In this document: positions 9,923 to 24,231 of the stretch, piece after piece | Layout: each line of letters opens with the position of its first letter | Numbering within the stretch: the stretch's first letter is position 1 | Source of the DNA: Eonycteris spelaea | Taxonomy: Eukaryota; Chordata; Mammalia; Chiroptera; Pteropodidae | Length of the DNA: 64,000 nt | Direction of reading: 5' to 3' | NCBI GenBank assembly: GCA_003508835.1 | Contig: PUFA01000084.1 | Coordinates: 4,154,001-4,218,000 of the forward strand | The notes under the pieces: generated by a model | What the model saw: only the letters and a program-made list of their open reading frames with translations | What the model was told of the DNA's origin: nothing | Databases searched by the model: none | Translations under genes and position numbers: made by a program

Positions 9923-12884
9923 TTAATAGAATTGTGTACCTGGGAACATCTGGGAAAATAATCCAGCATAATTTCATTTGATTTCAGATAGTGCTACACT
10001 CCTAAATCCTTCTTAGATGAATCTTGGGCATGAGTCAGAGACCATGTAGACTCCCAAATACCTTAACTTTCATAGTAACACCTTAGGCCCTCCAAGGTCA
10101 CTTACTTGACTAAATTAGTCCTATGGAAAGAAAATCTCCTCTCTTTCCAAACTGTCCATTTTCAAGTGTCAAAGCTGAACAACAACAACAACAAAAAAAA
10201 GTGGTTGAAACTAAAACCTGTTCTAGACTTTAAAAATCTTTTTAAAATTTTAAGCATGTGTACTCATATTTTTTTAGCGTTGCATTTTCCCTGGTGCATC
10301 CTCCTTTCCTTTTATATATAGTCCCACCATGTTAGTGGCTTTTCAACATCTCCAACATTTTCTTTCTTATTTTGATAATTGTTTTTCACAAATAAATTAA
10401 GTTTTTAAAATCAGTTCAAGAGAATCATTCCACCCCAAATATCCTGTGTTGAAATAAATATACTATATGGTTTGCTAAACTCAATATTTACTAAATTATA
10501 TCTTCACACAGCTTCCCCATGCAGTACACAGGTGAAAGTTTTGCATTAGCAAATGTACAAATCAATAATGACCTTTGGGATTGTTTGTGATTAGTGGTAA
10601 TAAATGTTGCTTCAGTGAAAACCAAGGCTATTCAAATATAAACATGCATTTGAGAGACTTAATGAATTGTGGGACCCATTTCTAATGCCAGATATTTTGG
10701 TTCCTACATCATCTCCTTTACAGATTTAAGGTCAAAGATTAAGAAAATATCACCCTTAAATTTAATAAAATAAACTGATTACTCTGGCATAATTCTCATT
10801 AATAATGATAATTCATTCTCCAAAGGTTACCCTCCTATGGTTTCTATGTTTTTCTGATTGTACCCTAGGTGGAGGCACTTATGTTAAGACATTTCCATGT
10901 TTAGTCTTTTGCTTTCTTCTTATGCTACTCTGATTTGGTTAACATTGTTTTAGAAATGGTCTAATCTGCATATACTAAAATTGGAGATAATTAAAAAACA
11001 GGAATGTATTTCTGAGTTAATATTTAAATTTCACCATAATATTAAATAGAATTTCAGAAATTTTTCTCACCGCCATGACTCAAATAACATACATGGAGTG
11101 AGACTGTCTCCATTACTTGTAAGGAAATTTATTGCATAATGATCTTAATTAAATCAATATAATTATGGGGAAAGAATATGACCAAACATGTTTGGTCTTT
11201 CTTTTCAAATCCATGCATTTGAAAAGCTACATTTCCTTTATCTCATATTGACTTACACAATTTATTGACTTACAAGTGTAATGTCTATAGATTCCTTTTT
11301 AATTTAACAATTGAAAACTCAAAGTTAGGAAACATAGATGTCATTTTTTTCCATGCATACTAGTTCACAGCCTTATGATTTCTAAGATTCAAATTCTTAG
11401 CAGCATTTCACGATCCTATTAAACATTCCTAACTCTGACCAAATCTATTACCCAGAACTCTAGGCAGGCATTCTTTATATCTCTCTTAATTTTTTATCTG
11501 TTTTTCCTTCTTTCGTTACTTCCTTAGTTCTTTCCCTTCCATTCTTTTACTTCTCCTCCTTAATTACAATCATGTTGCATTGATTTTTTTCCCAACAACT
11601 TAACATGGCCTACAAAATTTCATACAGAAAGTTTAACACTGTGTTTTTATTGAATTTAGATTGGCAATTTTTATATTTTAAAGCATTCTAATAAAATTAA
11701 GAACTTGAAAACTTCTTTACTTATATTTGATCTGAGGGTTAATTCTGTTGATTATTGAGAATCTTAGTGATTAATTGAAATTCTTATTTGGATTTTACAT
11801 GCTAAAGTCTACTAATTTTCCTACTCTTCAGCGTAATTCGTCCAACAATAGACCCTTGATTAGCTGTTAATAGGTCATGTTCAGACTTTAAAGACATCAC
11901 TATTCACATCAGCAATCAGACAGCTAATGTAACTGGCAGAAATGAAACTTTAGGGCTAAAATTTTTGAGAATATTACATCATGCAGTTTTAATTCTATGT
12001 TCCCCTGTAGGAAGAACTTCAAGTTTTATCTAAATCAAGCTCATCCACCCATAATTAATTACTATCTCCAAGCTCTCAATATGTATATGCAGTCCATCTT
12101 TTATTTAAAATAAATTAGCTGTTTACATCCACATACTTTCTGCTCTAACCTACATTTGTCTTTTCTATAGATGAGAAAAAAAGTAAGGGAAGAGAGACAA
12201 AATTATTTTAGTATCCAGAGTTGGCTGAGTATAAAAACCCAGTCTACATGAAAGGAGGAAGGCTACCTGAAGACACAGACCAATCAATGTTTAGTTATAT
12301 TTCAATCTTGAATCATTACACCAATTAAGATTTTAATACTTTATGGTCAGAATTTTGACTGATTAGAAAGAATTTGAGGGTAGGGATTTATTCCATTTTG
12401 AATCTGCATCTGCTAGATAGTTCGACTATAGCTAGTTTGCTCCATAAGTTATTTTTACTTACATTTACAGAGTAGCATATGTGGCTACTAACAGATGTGC
12501 TAGTTCTTCCACAGAGATTTTCTTTTAAAGATAAGGATAGCTACCCTTTAAAATATTTTTATATAGTACTATAAGCCATGATACATTTTCATCATCAGTA
12601 GCATTTATGTTTTATATACATTATCAAAAACAAAACAAAACTCTGTACCCTTAAAAATATTAAAAGTAATATTGAATTTATATATTTAAAAGTAAAAAAA
12701 TATGGCATATGTATCTTCATATATTTTTGATATATAGGTTCTCTTATTGTTTTCATTTTGTTATTAATAAGTAACACTTATTTTTGGACAATGAGATGAT
12801 TTGGATTGTCTAAAATTTGTCAAGTCCTAGGTCTGCCTAAATGATAAAGTATACAAAACACAATAATGCCCTTTCCTTTCTTTT

Positions 12885-13237
12885 TAGTCAAAAAGCTATT
12901 AGGCAAGCTGAGGTGTAGTGGGAAAGCAGCTCAGCCTGTGCAAGGACCTACCCAAGGAGAGTTTCTGAGTGAAGTGTGACCACTACAAGGCACAGGACTC
13001 GTAAAAGAAGGTTATCTGTTTGGGGAGGCATTCATGGTGGGTTAGGACCTTGGCTACATTCAAGAGAATTAGGAAAGTTAGTAAATATATTAAAGATGAT
13101 GATAACCAGTTTCTCACTGTTGGAGAAGTATGAATATGGAAAAGGGGAAAGCTAAAATGAACCCTGTGGTGTTGGAGTGAAATTGGAGATATTCGTGTTT
13201 ATTCATGAGTTTTAAGAGAAGATAGATGATGGTAGAT

Positions 13238-13298
<61 letters not shown>

Positions 13299-14365
13299 AA
13301 TATAGATGCAGATATATGTGTATATTTCCTAACCTTGCCCATCAAGAGGGCTTTAGAATACTTGCAATAAGCAAGTATTTAGTTGCAATAAGCATACCTA
13401 ATATACAGATGTTGATTTTAAAATGTCACTCTCCACTAAAAGGAACAAAAGTTGCTTGTAGAAATAGATGATTCCAGGACCGGGAAAGGAAGGAACAACA
13501 TGAGCTTGGAGTATATGTTGTGTCAGAAAGTAAGGAAGCCCTAAAAGAAAAAATGAGGCATGCCAAAAATACATAGAAGCCAGCTTGAAAGGTACTTCTA
13601 CTGCCCAATTCTGGGACAAGTTTTGTATCAAAATACATAAAAGTGATGTAGCATAACACTGATATAATTTAAACAATAGTTATTAAATAAAGAGGATAGA
13701 ACTCTCTTAAAATGGAATGCCAACTAATAAATGTGGAAGGAATTATAGAATTTGGAAATTATCATTTTGCAACCATTGCAGAAATAATTAATTCAGACAA
13801 GAAGTACCAATGGATTCTAAAACTAGTCGGTGAAAGTAAAATAAGGACTGATATTTTTACATATTTCAAAGTAGCTCCTCACAAACTATCTAAGCACAAA
13901 GAGCAGGGGGAAGGGAGAAAAGTAGAGAAATCTAGGTGACACCAAAGTTAATGCTACAAGTGACGGGACAAATTGGCATCATGTGCCAAATGATAGGATG
14001 CAATGAGCAGAATATAGCATCATTTCTGTGATATTTCTATCAAAATCTAAGTCTAGTTATAAAAAGATACACCCAAATGGGAGGATATTCTTTAGAAAGA
14101 CTAGCCTCTTAATCTTTATAAATGTCAAGGTCATGAAAATCATGAGAGAAAGAGGAATTGCCCTAGATTGAAGGAAACTGGGAGACTTGATAACTGGGTA
14201 TAATATGTAATCTTACTTCGAGCTGTTTGCTGGAAAAGACATTATTGAGACAAGTGACAAAACTTGAATGGAATCTCTGGGTAAAGAATACATGGGAGTT
14301 CTTTGTATTATTCTTGCAATTTTTTCTGTAAATCTGAAATTATTTCAAAATAAAATTAGAACAGA
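12885..14365 (+). mobile_element. Old L1 (L1M-type) 3' UTR, sense, near full 3' region
   Basis: A long run of words characteristic of old mammalian L1 3' UTRs appears in order: CCTACCCAAGGAGAGTTTCT, GATAACCAGTTTCTCACTGT, AGGGGAAAGCTAAAATGAAC, GAACAACATGAGCTTGGAG, GGCATGCCAAAAATACATAG, GGAAATTATCATTTTGCAAC, ACATCATGTGCCAAATGATA, GTCAAGGTCATGAAAATCAT, and a terminus GAAATTATTTCAAAATAAAA. A GATA microsatellite (13238-13298) has expanded inside it. The ORFs at 13398-13676 and 13712-13939 fall inside this UTR and are not genes. Confidence 0.8.
13238..13298 (+). repeat. GATA tetranucleotide microsatellite with GACA end
   Basis: A long pure GATA run ends in a few GACA units. It lies within the L1 3' UTR at a point where such elements carry a purine-rich stretch, so it probably grew from that seed. 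Likely length-polymorphic. Confidence 0.95.
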
Positions 14366-14649
14366 TACGATAATACTCAAGGTAGGTATTAGGGTTAAAT
14401 ACTAGTGAATAAAATCTAAAATTATATTAAAAGTATTATCAAATAGAATTTTTTCAAACAAAATCCATTATAAAGGAATATATGAATAAAAATATTATAT
14501 CAAAAAAGGAAAAAAATCATGAGATAACCCCAATAACCAACAAAATACATATATCATTCAACCAACTTCTTTTTCTTGATTTTTTAATTACTTATAAACT
14601 TAATGAGCTAAATAGAAGATATCTTTCTTAACATAAAAAATGCATAATT

Positions 14650-15200
14650 TCAGCAGTAGTATGACAAGACAGGAATAAAACAAGGACACCAACAATCATT
14701 TTTTATTATTTAACATTATTCTGGATGTTCTAGTCAATGTAATGGGACAAGATTGATAATAAGAGAAAAAAATTGCTACAGAAAATATGACTAAAATTTG
14801 TCGAAGGGCATGTTGCCAGTTTATAAAAGGACCCATGTAAATAGCAAACATATGAAAAACTATTAAAAACCACATTAATAATAAAGGAAATATAAGTAAA
14901 GCAACAATAAATTGTTATTTTTCAACCAGTAATGCTGGGAAAGGGTTAACAAAATGTGGGTAGCCAGAATTTGGCAAGTCAGTGGGAAAACTAACACTTT
15001 TATATCTCCCTGTTGAGAGTGTAAATTAGTGGAAACTTTGATAGGTTATTGTAGGGATGTCTATCAAAGCTTTAAATTATATTTGTATTATTTGACTCAG
15101 TAATTCTGCTTCCATGAATGTGTAGAAATAAAATCTGAAATGCAAATTCAGATTTTTGTACAAAGTGGTCATCACAGAATTATTTTTTTTTTAAATTATA
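14650..15200 (+). mobile_element. L1 ORF2 end / 3' UTR remnant, sense
   Basis: Words resembling the end of L1 ORF2 (GACAAGACAGGAATAAAACA, then TCTGGATGTTCTAGTCAATG) are followed by old L1 3' UTR words (AAGGAAATATAAGTAAAGCA, GAGAGTGTAAATTAGTGGAA, TTGACTCAGTAATTCTGCTT). No open reading frame survives. It starts about 285 bp downstream of the L1M 3' end at 14365. Confidence 0.65.
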
Positions 15201-16599
15201 CAATACTCCCTACTTCTTTAGAATTTGGAATCAATGAGAAAGTTAAATTCATTTCGTAAGAAGAAATTCTATGTTAATGGACATTAGAGTGACTGTCCAG
15301 CATTTGAACCTCTTCCCTACATTTGGAAACCTCTCTCATTTTGGTCTTGTGAGGGTGTAGACATTATCAACCAGTATAAAAGATGAAAACTAGGGCTTGG
15401 ACATGAGATCCAGGCTTTGAAACTTGTACCTGCCAAACTCAGAATTATTATTAGATATTATTGATACAAGAAACTCAGGACCAAAGAGAATCTACTTAGG
15501 TAATTGGTAGCACCAGTCTCAGTGAGTTTATATGGGAGTGCGTGTACCACTGATGCTTCACTAAGGCCTGTTGAGCTGTTAAAAATCTATTCATATACCA
15601 ACGACATTAAAACTTTACTTATTTCATATTGTGTTTTTAAATTACCTTATTACTTAATTTCACACATTTATAAGCAAACTAGTTTTCTTTTCCATTTTGC
15701 TTTTTTTACTCATTTTTATGCTAAGTAAACCTTCCTACTTTGTTGAGATACATATTTTTTGATGGTTCTTTTAGCCTTTTCTTTTATTTTCTGCTTTTAA
15801 ATCTCTAAGTAATACAGCTGAGTAGCCATTAGCAATTATGCTTTATAAAACATTTTGTTACATGATAAAAATATTTATAATTAATGGTTAAGTGAAATAG
15901 TTACAAAACTGTATAATTTATAATCAACTTTGTAAACTATAATAAATGCACACATCATATACACCCGTACATCCACTAAAAAGAAGATAGAATGAAATAG
16001 ACTAAAACAGTTTTTACAGTAGTTTCTGAGTGTTGTTTCTATAGATAAAACATTTTAGTTCATAACTGTTGTGTGTGTATGTGTGTATTATGACTGAAAA
16101 ATAGCTTCAAAATAGTTAGAAACAATAAACCATGATTATTGAAAGGAGAGACCTAGAAATATTTTCAGAGAGCACAATTTCTCTTTGGTGCCTTCTACCT
16201 ACATTTCATTTTTTTTTTTTTCTTCTTCAACCCTCCATCAATTTCTCACCCGAGTATTCTTTCTTTTCTTTATTCCATGGTGAAAGCAAATTCATAAAAT
16301 ATTTTTTTTTCTAAAATTGAGAAGGCCTTAATTTCTTATACCTTGCAAAGATATATTCTTTCTAAAAGAGATATTATAACCACAATGGCACCCCAGCACC
16401 ACCACCACCACCACACACACAGTCTCATTGTGGAGGAAAAAAGACAGGGCTATAAGTAGGATCTTGTCAGTCTCCTCAAAGTAACATTGTAGAATAAACA
16501 CTTTCCTACATAAAATTTCTAAGTCCCATACTGATTTTAAAACAGAAACAAAACAAAACAAACAAAAACTTCTTTCTGTATTTCTTAGATGGTGCTATA

Positions 16600-17760
16600 G
16601 CCATGTGCTAGCTTCATTTGCCTAATCTACCCTAGCTGGGTGCAGTAGTCTAACATTTCAGCAGCCTCCTTACTGGTACCCTAAAATGCAAGTCTGTTTG
16701 ATCTTATCTTGTTTTGATGTCTCTAGTCCCTGGCCATGAATAACTGATATTCCCTTTTCCCTCTCAGCTAAAGGTTGCTAGGAAATGGGATATCATAACA
16801 TTTTATTGAGGACCCTACAAAGTCATGCTAACCTCAACTGATTCCTCAGGCTTTCTGGAAGTCTCTCTGTTCATCATCGCTGGCTGATTTTCAACTCAGT
16901 TGCCTAAAACAGCTTTTCCTAGTCTTTCCCTTATTCTGTGTTTACAACCCTCCACTGTCCTGCCTCTTTAAAGAGCCAGTCTTTTTATGGCAATCTCTTT
17001 GATTTCTATTTAGGCACACTACCAACATCTCCCTTCCTTTTTTTCTTGCAATCCCTTTCCTCCTTATCTCCTGAAATACTACCCTATCTTAGTGTTCTTT
17101 CTGCCTCTCAGACTATGTCAACTTGAAATCCTTTAGTTGTATGATCTTATTTCTGTGTACTGTATCAGGGTTGTAGTTGCTTCTTTTTCCTTTTTCAGAT
17201 TTTGTCTGTTGATGACCTCATCTTTAATGAAATATCTATATAGTTTGATTTCAAGTCTCCATTGCTAGTCTTTCCTTCTTTAAGGGTGTGATCCTAGTCC
17301 AGAAATACCTTATAAGCATTTCATTCTGTCCAGCAGATACTTCATATTTAATGTGCTCAAGTCAAAATTAATCTTTTCCTCCAAAGCACCTCTTCCTTCT
17401 GATTTCCTTATTGCTGATAATGGCACAATTGATCTCCCTGAAAGCAGGCTTATTTCTAACTTCTCCATCCCTATCCATCTGTTCCATTCAATCAGTCACT
17501 CATTTTTGTGAATTATGCTTCTGACATTGTCTGATTGAGGTCCTTGTTACGTCTTTCTTATATTGTTTTTCCAAGAAAAGTAGTATTCCTTGCTTCTACA
17601 TTTCTGTATTCTAAATTGGCCTAAATATCACTTCCAGATATTTGTGAAATATACTCTGACATTAACATACCATTGTCTTAAATACTTTCAACTTCTCATT
17701 CCAAACTAACTTCTCCATATGTGCATACTCTATATCCTGGATAGTCTAGCTCTTCCCCAA
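16600..17760 (+). mobile_element. Diverged L2-like LINE sequence
   Basis: Pyrimidine-rich sequence with words such as CAGCAGCCTCCTTACTGGTA, AAATGCAAGTCTGTTTGATC, CTCCACTGTCCTGCCTCTTT and CTTCTCCATCCCTATCCATC, resembling the 3' portion of L2-class LINEs. It appears broken or duplicated, since related words recur out of order. The boundaries are approximate. Confidence 0.4.
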
Positions 17761-17769
17761 AATTGTAGC

Positions 17770-18045
17770 AGCAGAGTTAGCTAGGCATGGAGTGTGAGAA
17801 AGAGGATTTCAGGCAGAATTAGGATGTGTGGCCAGTAAGCTGGAACATGATGAGCAAGGAGGGATGGTAAACAAGAGGATGCTAGGAAGATACATAGAGC
17901 CCTGTAGTATGTAGAATTTTATTTTGCTTTGCTTCTTTTAGGGGTGGGGTGGGGTGAGAAATGTATTTGGATTGGAGGTTTTATACAGAAGAGTAACAAA
18001 TTTCCATTGAGGTTTTTAAAAAATCACCCTGCACACTCTACATAG
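17770..18045 (+). repeat. Ancient interspersed repeat, same family as 37715-38290
   Basis: Contains AGGATGTGTGGCCAGTAAGC, GCCCTGTAGTATGTAGAATT, GGATTGGAGGTTTTATACAG, AAGAGTAACAAATTTCC and TTTTTAAAAAATCACCCTG, in the same order as in the other copies in this intron. The family name was not recovered. Confidence 0.5.
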
Positions 18046-18779
18046 ATTGGCTTCTTTATCATGGCCTATTTGATCTTTCTATCTACACAAGCTTTCTCTT
18101 CTCTAACTGGAAGCATTTTATCTCTCTCTGAAACATATCACATTCCACTTTATAATGTGTCCATTTGAATACACATCTTATCTTTCTGCTAGTAAAAGCT
18201 CCCAGCATGCACAGAATGTGCCTCGTTTCTACTTGAAATCACATGGAACTTCAAAAATAGAAAGTTCAGAAAATACTGGGTAATAGATTAATAGTTTTAC
18301 TTTCTAACAGAACATCCAGGTTCACAGTGGAGGGTGAATCATTTAAAGAATATTGACCATTGATGAAAATTTTTATCTTTTTCATTGTGATTCTTCATCA
18401 CTCTACCTTTGTATGGAAGGAACAAATCTTTGTAATTATCTGTGCCCTGTTCCCTCTGTATTTGGAACAGCAATCATCATCACCCACCTAATAATTCTTG
18501 AGTACTTTACATTTTCCAAAGAAAAATATCAGTTTCTTTTCTAGTATTTACTATGATGAGAAAACATTAAATCTGAATGAAACTTATTATTTTCCACCAA
18601 ATATACAGTCAGAAGAACTGTACAAGGCCTACGAGTTAACAAAATAGAACGTTTCAGATGGTTCCAAGACAGAAAAAGAGGTGTTGATATATTTCTTGAA
18701 TTCTGATTGGTTACTGAGCAGATAATGATTTATGGTACATTTTAAATTACTCTTTTGGATGAAATGGTTTATGGATGGG

Positions 18780-18990
18780 GAAATGGGATTGTTCTCTAAT
18801 ATCCTGCAGCATCTGAAAACCTATGCAGCTTTCATTGATCTGCTCTCTGCTGGATAATACTGCTATTTAAAATCGATGACATATTTACTTCTCTCAGAAT
18901 GCCGCTATGGTTGTAAACCGTTCTTTGTTGAGAAGTAAATTTGTTATTCACTCCTGTGTTAAACTGCAGTTTCCATAGACTGTGGATACC
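18780..18990. other. Candidate conserved noncoding element
   Basis: A repeat-free block with intact-looking words such as CATTGATCTGCTCTCTGCTG, AAAATCGATGACATATTTAC and TGTAAACCGTTCTTTG. It is flagged only because it lacks recognisable transposon debris and has CpG-containing words in an AT-rich intron. Conservation cannot be judged here. Confidence 0.2.
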
Positions 18991-20039
18991 ACAAGTTTGT
19001 CAGTGTTCACTCTGTCTTTTCATCCTCCTCCCCATTCTACTTCCATTTTATGATCACTTGGGATAACTTGAAGAACTAGAGTTTTCTGGGCCAATTGTCT
19101 TCAATAGTCTCTGGGAAAAAGAAAACAATAAACAAACTACTAATTCTTCTCATTGCCTATCACCCATATCCCAGCAGAATCTTTCCTAATAGTTATTTAA
19201 TAAAGAGAAACAAAAACATCGGCTTGATTTTTTATTTTGTTTTGTTTGGTAGGGGATGGAGAGAGGATGTGGATTTTTTTTTTTTTTTAAATGGCAAGAT
19301 GCAGGAAAGTTTATGTCCAGAGGATAATAAACTCTTTATATCCAACTCAAATCAAAATTTATTGCAGATTATTTTACAACCCTAAAAAAGAGTTCTTTAA
19401 CTGAGTTAAATTGAGTTAAAAGAGGGAGAAACCTGTTCAAGAATGCAACCCGGCCAAATCGCCCATGATTGATGGGGCAGCAACAACCAGGGGTATTTGC
19501 CAATTCACCAGTGCCAAGTCCTCAGAGTGATTTTGCTGCCTGTGACAGCTGGTTTCTCTATTGGAAGTCTGTGTCTGTATACATCTATGATTTGCATATT
19601 TATATACTTCGGCTGCTGTATGGGTTTGCATTTCACAGCAGTGAGTGTGAGCTGTGCAGTCTCTATGCTTAAGTGCCTCTGGGCATGGATGGTAGAATTG
19701 GTTTGGGTAAATTAGAATTTTAGGTTTTGTTTTGGGTTATCCAGTAATGCCACATTTCTGTTTATCTTTCTTTCATCAGCTTCAGTAATATTTTTGAAGT
19801 ATCTCTCTGCATGGGCTACCATTTGAGTCAGAACATTATATGCTCTCTAGGAGGGTACAAGCTCAGATATTAAGGCATCATACATAGATTGAAGGGAGAT
19901 ATTAAAAGAATACATTTAGTCAAGTTGAATCCTAAGGAGGAATTGTGGGATTTGCAAATTGAAAGGAGTGATGCTTTTCCCTAAATTGGGAGGACTTAAG
20001 AAGGTAAGAATTTCTCTGCTAAGGTGGATATGTGAACTC

Positions 20040-20440
20040 AGCTAAGGCTTCTTCTTTCTAAATAGTAATGTCACAGGGTTCCTGGAACAAGTGAGATTTC
20101 CAGAGTTTTTCAGAAGATCAGATATAGAATGCTTATAAGCAGGAAAACAATTGGTGGAGAGCTTTGGAGGAAATTAATACAAAGGCTTGAAGGAAACAGG
20201 AGTTAGAAAAAACAGAAAATGAATATGTAGAAATGAATGATCTTAGGAACAGAGAAAGTGATAGGTGATTAGAAGGAAGATATTAGAGTAGGAATGTCAT
20301 AGAAAAATTTTTGAAGGCAGTTGATGAGAATTTTAGTCTTTACTCTGTGAGAATGAAAGTGTCTTAAGGTCAAAAGGTGTTAATTTGGTAAAAATGATGG
20401 GCGGGATCTTCAGTGATAGAAAACATAATCTGAGATAGGA
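20040..20440 (+). repeat. Ancient interspersed repeat piece, same family as 37715-38290
   Basis: Purine-rich segment with AAGCAGGAAAACAATTGGTG, TAGTCTTTACTCTGTGAGAA and CAAAAGGTGTTAATTTGGTA in the order expected for this repeat family. Heavily diverged. Confidence 0.4.
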
Positions 20441-20649
20441 TGTTTTCCAAGGTAGTTTCTGGAAAATAGTGCTATTAGAAAAAAAAGATATCTATATTAC
20501 AATTCTAACAGAAGGAGGAGATGAGCAATTTTTAAATGAAGACTGTAATATCTAACAGAAATATCCAAATTTTATCAAAAGCAATAGAGAGTTTAAAGTG
20601 AACCTAAGTTTTTTTGTAAGCATATTTCCACTAGAGTGACATAGAATGT

Positions 20650-20870
20650 TATGGTAATGCAATAGCTCCCATTTGGAAGAACCCTATACATACCAGACAC
20701 TCATATTCACTATCTATAAGGCTCTAGAGTAAATATTATCAGTTCTGTTACAGATGAGATCATGGAAACAGAAAAATATTAAATAACTCACCCAAGTTTA
20801 TATAACTAATTTGTGCTAGTGTCATGATTAAAACTCAGGTCTAGCTGATTCTAAAAGTCATTTTTGTTTG
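20650..20870 (-). mobile_element. MIR SINE, antisense
   Basis: Shows CATACCAGACACTCATATTC, TCTGTTACAGATGAGATCAT, AATAACTCACCCAAGTTTAT and TAAAACTCAGGTCTAGCTGA, the reversed MIR order from 3' end to core. Ends are approximate. Confidence 0.65.
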
Positions 20871-21750
20871 TTTGCTTATTTTCCTAACATGCTGCTTTTG
20901 AACTGACAGGGAAATAGCCATCTGGAGATGTTGCTTACATAAAGTATTTGCTAGAATTTATTCTCTGCATACCTGTGAAATGTTTGGTGTTAAGAGTACT
21001 ACAGTCCCATTTGAGGAATGGAGTGGGTGAATAACTTGAGTATGATAAGAAAAATATTTCATAAAAACAATGCTGAGAGTGAAGGTTCTCCACATGGCTG
21101 ATATGCGTTTATTCCAAGTACCACTTACCAGTACTGTACCGGTCATTGGAACATTTTGATTGCCTAGATAGCTACAGCAAGTAATAATTATAACAAATAT
21201 TAACCAAGTATAGAAAACAAAACCAAATATATAGTTCTGAAAAAGATGAAGATGTAACTCTCTTTGAGGTATTATTATCTCATGAAATAATAAATATCAA
21301 ATGACATATAAATCTCATTGATACTAATCATCATTGATTGTTTCTTGTTTGGATTTTTTGTTTTTATTTTTGGCTTGGCATGGGCATGGTTTGGACCCCT
21401 TTCAGCATGCTAGTTATTCATATAGTCTGAGTGAACACCTGTTCACAAAATGCTTTGGGCTCAGTCACAAACTCCAAAGCAAATGCTATCCACCTGCCTA
21501 TAGGAGACATTCTTTTTTTTCTTTTTTTTTTTTTTTGGAATGGCTTTTAAAGAATATCTGAAAAAGTACTGCTACTAAATCCTGTTCTTCTACATCAGGT
21601 CAATGTGCATGTGAAAAACCAGCTCATACATGGTAAAATATTTTTAAATACTTTACTATTATTATTTGTATTACATTGAATCTGACATTTAGATTATTAG
21701 ACTAAGAACCTGCCAAAATCCCAAACTTAGCCATAAAGATTTAGTACATA

Positions 21751-22010
21751 GTGGCTTAAGAGCAGATGTCCAATGGTCAGAATATATATTCCAGTTTAAC
21801 TCATTCTCTAGCTGCATAATTTGATGTATAGTATGTTATCTTTTTTGCTAGAGTTTCCTTTTTGGTAAAAATAGAATGTAAAAGTAACACTCATAGTTGT
21901 TTGTGTATGTGTGTGCGGACATGTAGACATCAAAGAAAATGTAATCTAAAGTCTTTGCCACATTACCTGATGTATAGTAGATATTCAGCTAACATTAGTT
22001 GTTGTTATTG
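21751..22010 (+). mobile_element. MIR SINE, sense, interrupted
   Basis: Begins with GTGGCTTAAGAGCAGATGTC and passes through GAGTTTCCTTTTTGGTAAAA to a MIR-like 3' end with GATGTATAGTAGATATTCAG. A TG-rich stretch near 21900 has been gained in the middle. Confidence 0.6.
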
Positions 22011-24208
22011 TTATTTTTAAAATTTTTATCTCCTTTGAAAAACATGTTAGCCATAATTGTGCTATTCTTTACTTTTTTTTCACATTAAGAAAAATCTTTT
22101 AAATAACTCATCATCATGGATCTCCATAGGAAGATAAAAGGTACAAAATCATTTTCTCTGTTTCTCAAAGTTTTAATGTTTATCGTGGGTAGGAAATGCC
22201 AACTGCTTATGACATTGAAGAGAAGGCTATCCTTCTAGGAATTCTTACTGTTTGCTTCACCAAATTTTGATTTTCATTAGAATCCTGTTTTTTTAAGACC
22301 AAACCCTGGAAAGGAAGGAGATATGACTATAACCCATTGATTTACTGCTCTACAACAGTACTCATTTATTGTGTTTACCTAGAATTTGGCCAAAAAGACA
22401 GCAAAAAGCAAAGCAAGTAACAATATAGTCAATGTATGGGAGGGAAATCAGATGTTTGGATGGAAGAGAGATTAGAACATAATAGTTTTGATAAGATGCC
22501 ATTCCTTATAAAGAAAAAAGTGGCTTTTTTTTTTTTTTTTTGCACTAGACACCTACTGGAAGGTCTATATTAAAATTCATCTTTACTTGTTTTTTTCACA
22601 AACTGACACTATTTAAAAAATATTTTCATTTCCTAATTGATCTTTGATTTTGCATTCATGTTTCAAATGAAACATTGGGCTTTCATAGAGCAGAGTACAC
22701 AATTATTCTGTTTATTCTTCCCACAGGATTGATGAGTCAATTCTCTAGAAACACAGTATGAATTGAATTGCCTTTGACAATGGATGAAATGGATAAGAAT
22801 AATCTCATTTTCCCATTTAAAAAAAAAAGTGACTTAGGCTGGTTTTGTGAGTTTTGAGTCTTTAGTGTGTTCCAACAGCTTAATTGGGAAAGAATCACAA
22901 GAATTATACTGTGTGTAATTTAGAAAAAGTACTAGAAACTGTAGTAATTTCAGTTGTAAAATGCTTAATGAGGTTCGTCACATCCAAAGATAAGGACACC
23001 ATAAGCAAATATCCAGATTTATCATTTAGATTAAATTAGTCAAATTTACTGGGTTTAAGGTAGTTATGGGTGTATACACACATGTACAGACACGAGGAGT
23101 GATAAAAACAAAATTAATTTGTAAACAACAGAAGTTGGTTATAAATTCAAATAAGTTTTATCCTCAAAATAGTTCACTCTATTTCAATGGTATACTTTTC
23201 TTCAAATAATGTAGTCTTTTTGCCCTTGTAGAGAACTTTTCATATACTGATAAGTTTATGAACAATAAGAAAAGAATTTTTACTATTTTATGAATGTTTG
23301 TTTTATTTCGTTTCTTTATTGAACACAATATTGTATTGCCCAACTCAGTCACACACTTTAATTATTAATTATTAGTATTTGTTGCCTTAGTACCAAGATA
23401 CCAACATGTTAGGAGTGAATTCCAAAAATATTTATCAAAATAATGAGAACAATAATTACATTATTGAAGAATATATTTTTCTAAGATAAATTTTCTGAAA
23501 GGCTCATGGATAACTATGCTATACTTACATTTACTTAAAAAATAAAAGTAGCTTTGTAAACATAATGCAAACATACTAAATATGTCTGTATAACCACAAC
23601 CACACATATACCCATGAATTATATCCACATACCATGATAGAATAAATTTCATTTTGTGATCTCTGTATTAAAAAAAAAAAACATTTATGATCTCCTAGTA
23701 TTTTTATTCAGTTAGACAAGAGAAATGAAAAAACAGTGGTTGTTAATAAAACTATAACACTACTTAGGCTAAACAGGAAAATGATAGGAATGTTCTTATT
23801 CCTCGACAGTTCTTCACCATTGGCACAAAATAAACAGATACGCCTAAGGTGGAATTTTTCAAATTAATCTAAGCCATTCATTAAGAAAATATATGTTTGA
23901 GAGTCATAACTAATAAGGTAGTTTCTACATGCCACAGGTTAAGGGAAAACACACTGAGGTGAAAAGAAGTTAAAAGTAGAAGTCCTCAATTCCACCCCCT
24001 TATCCAAGAATTCAGAGTAACTGATTCTAAACAATACCCAGTTCTGAGGTGAGAAATCTATTCATATGTATGGCAAGTTCTTTCTTACTTTCTAACTCAG
24101 AAATAATTTAAAAACAGTAGATATTGAACTCAGGATTACCACATTTTAGACATTGTTCACTCAAGTGTAATACAAAAATACATTAAAGACCAAGGATTAT
24201 CATGTATG

Positions 24209-24231
24209 TCTAACAACAACAACAACAACAA
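24209..24231 (+). repeat. CAA trinucleotide microsatellite
   Basis: A short run of AAC/CAA units followed by an A stretch. No retroposon body is recognisable next to it. Confidence 0.85.

Noticed and set aside
13238..13298. CRISPR-like direct repeat array
   Set aside because: A simple GATA microsatellite without spacers, in a mammalian genome.
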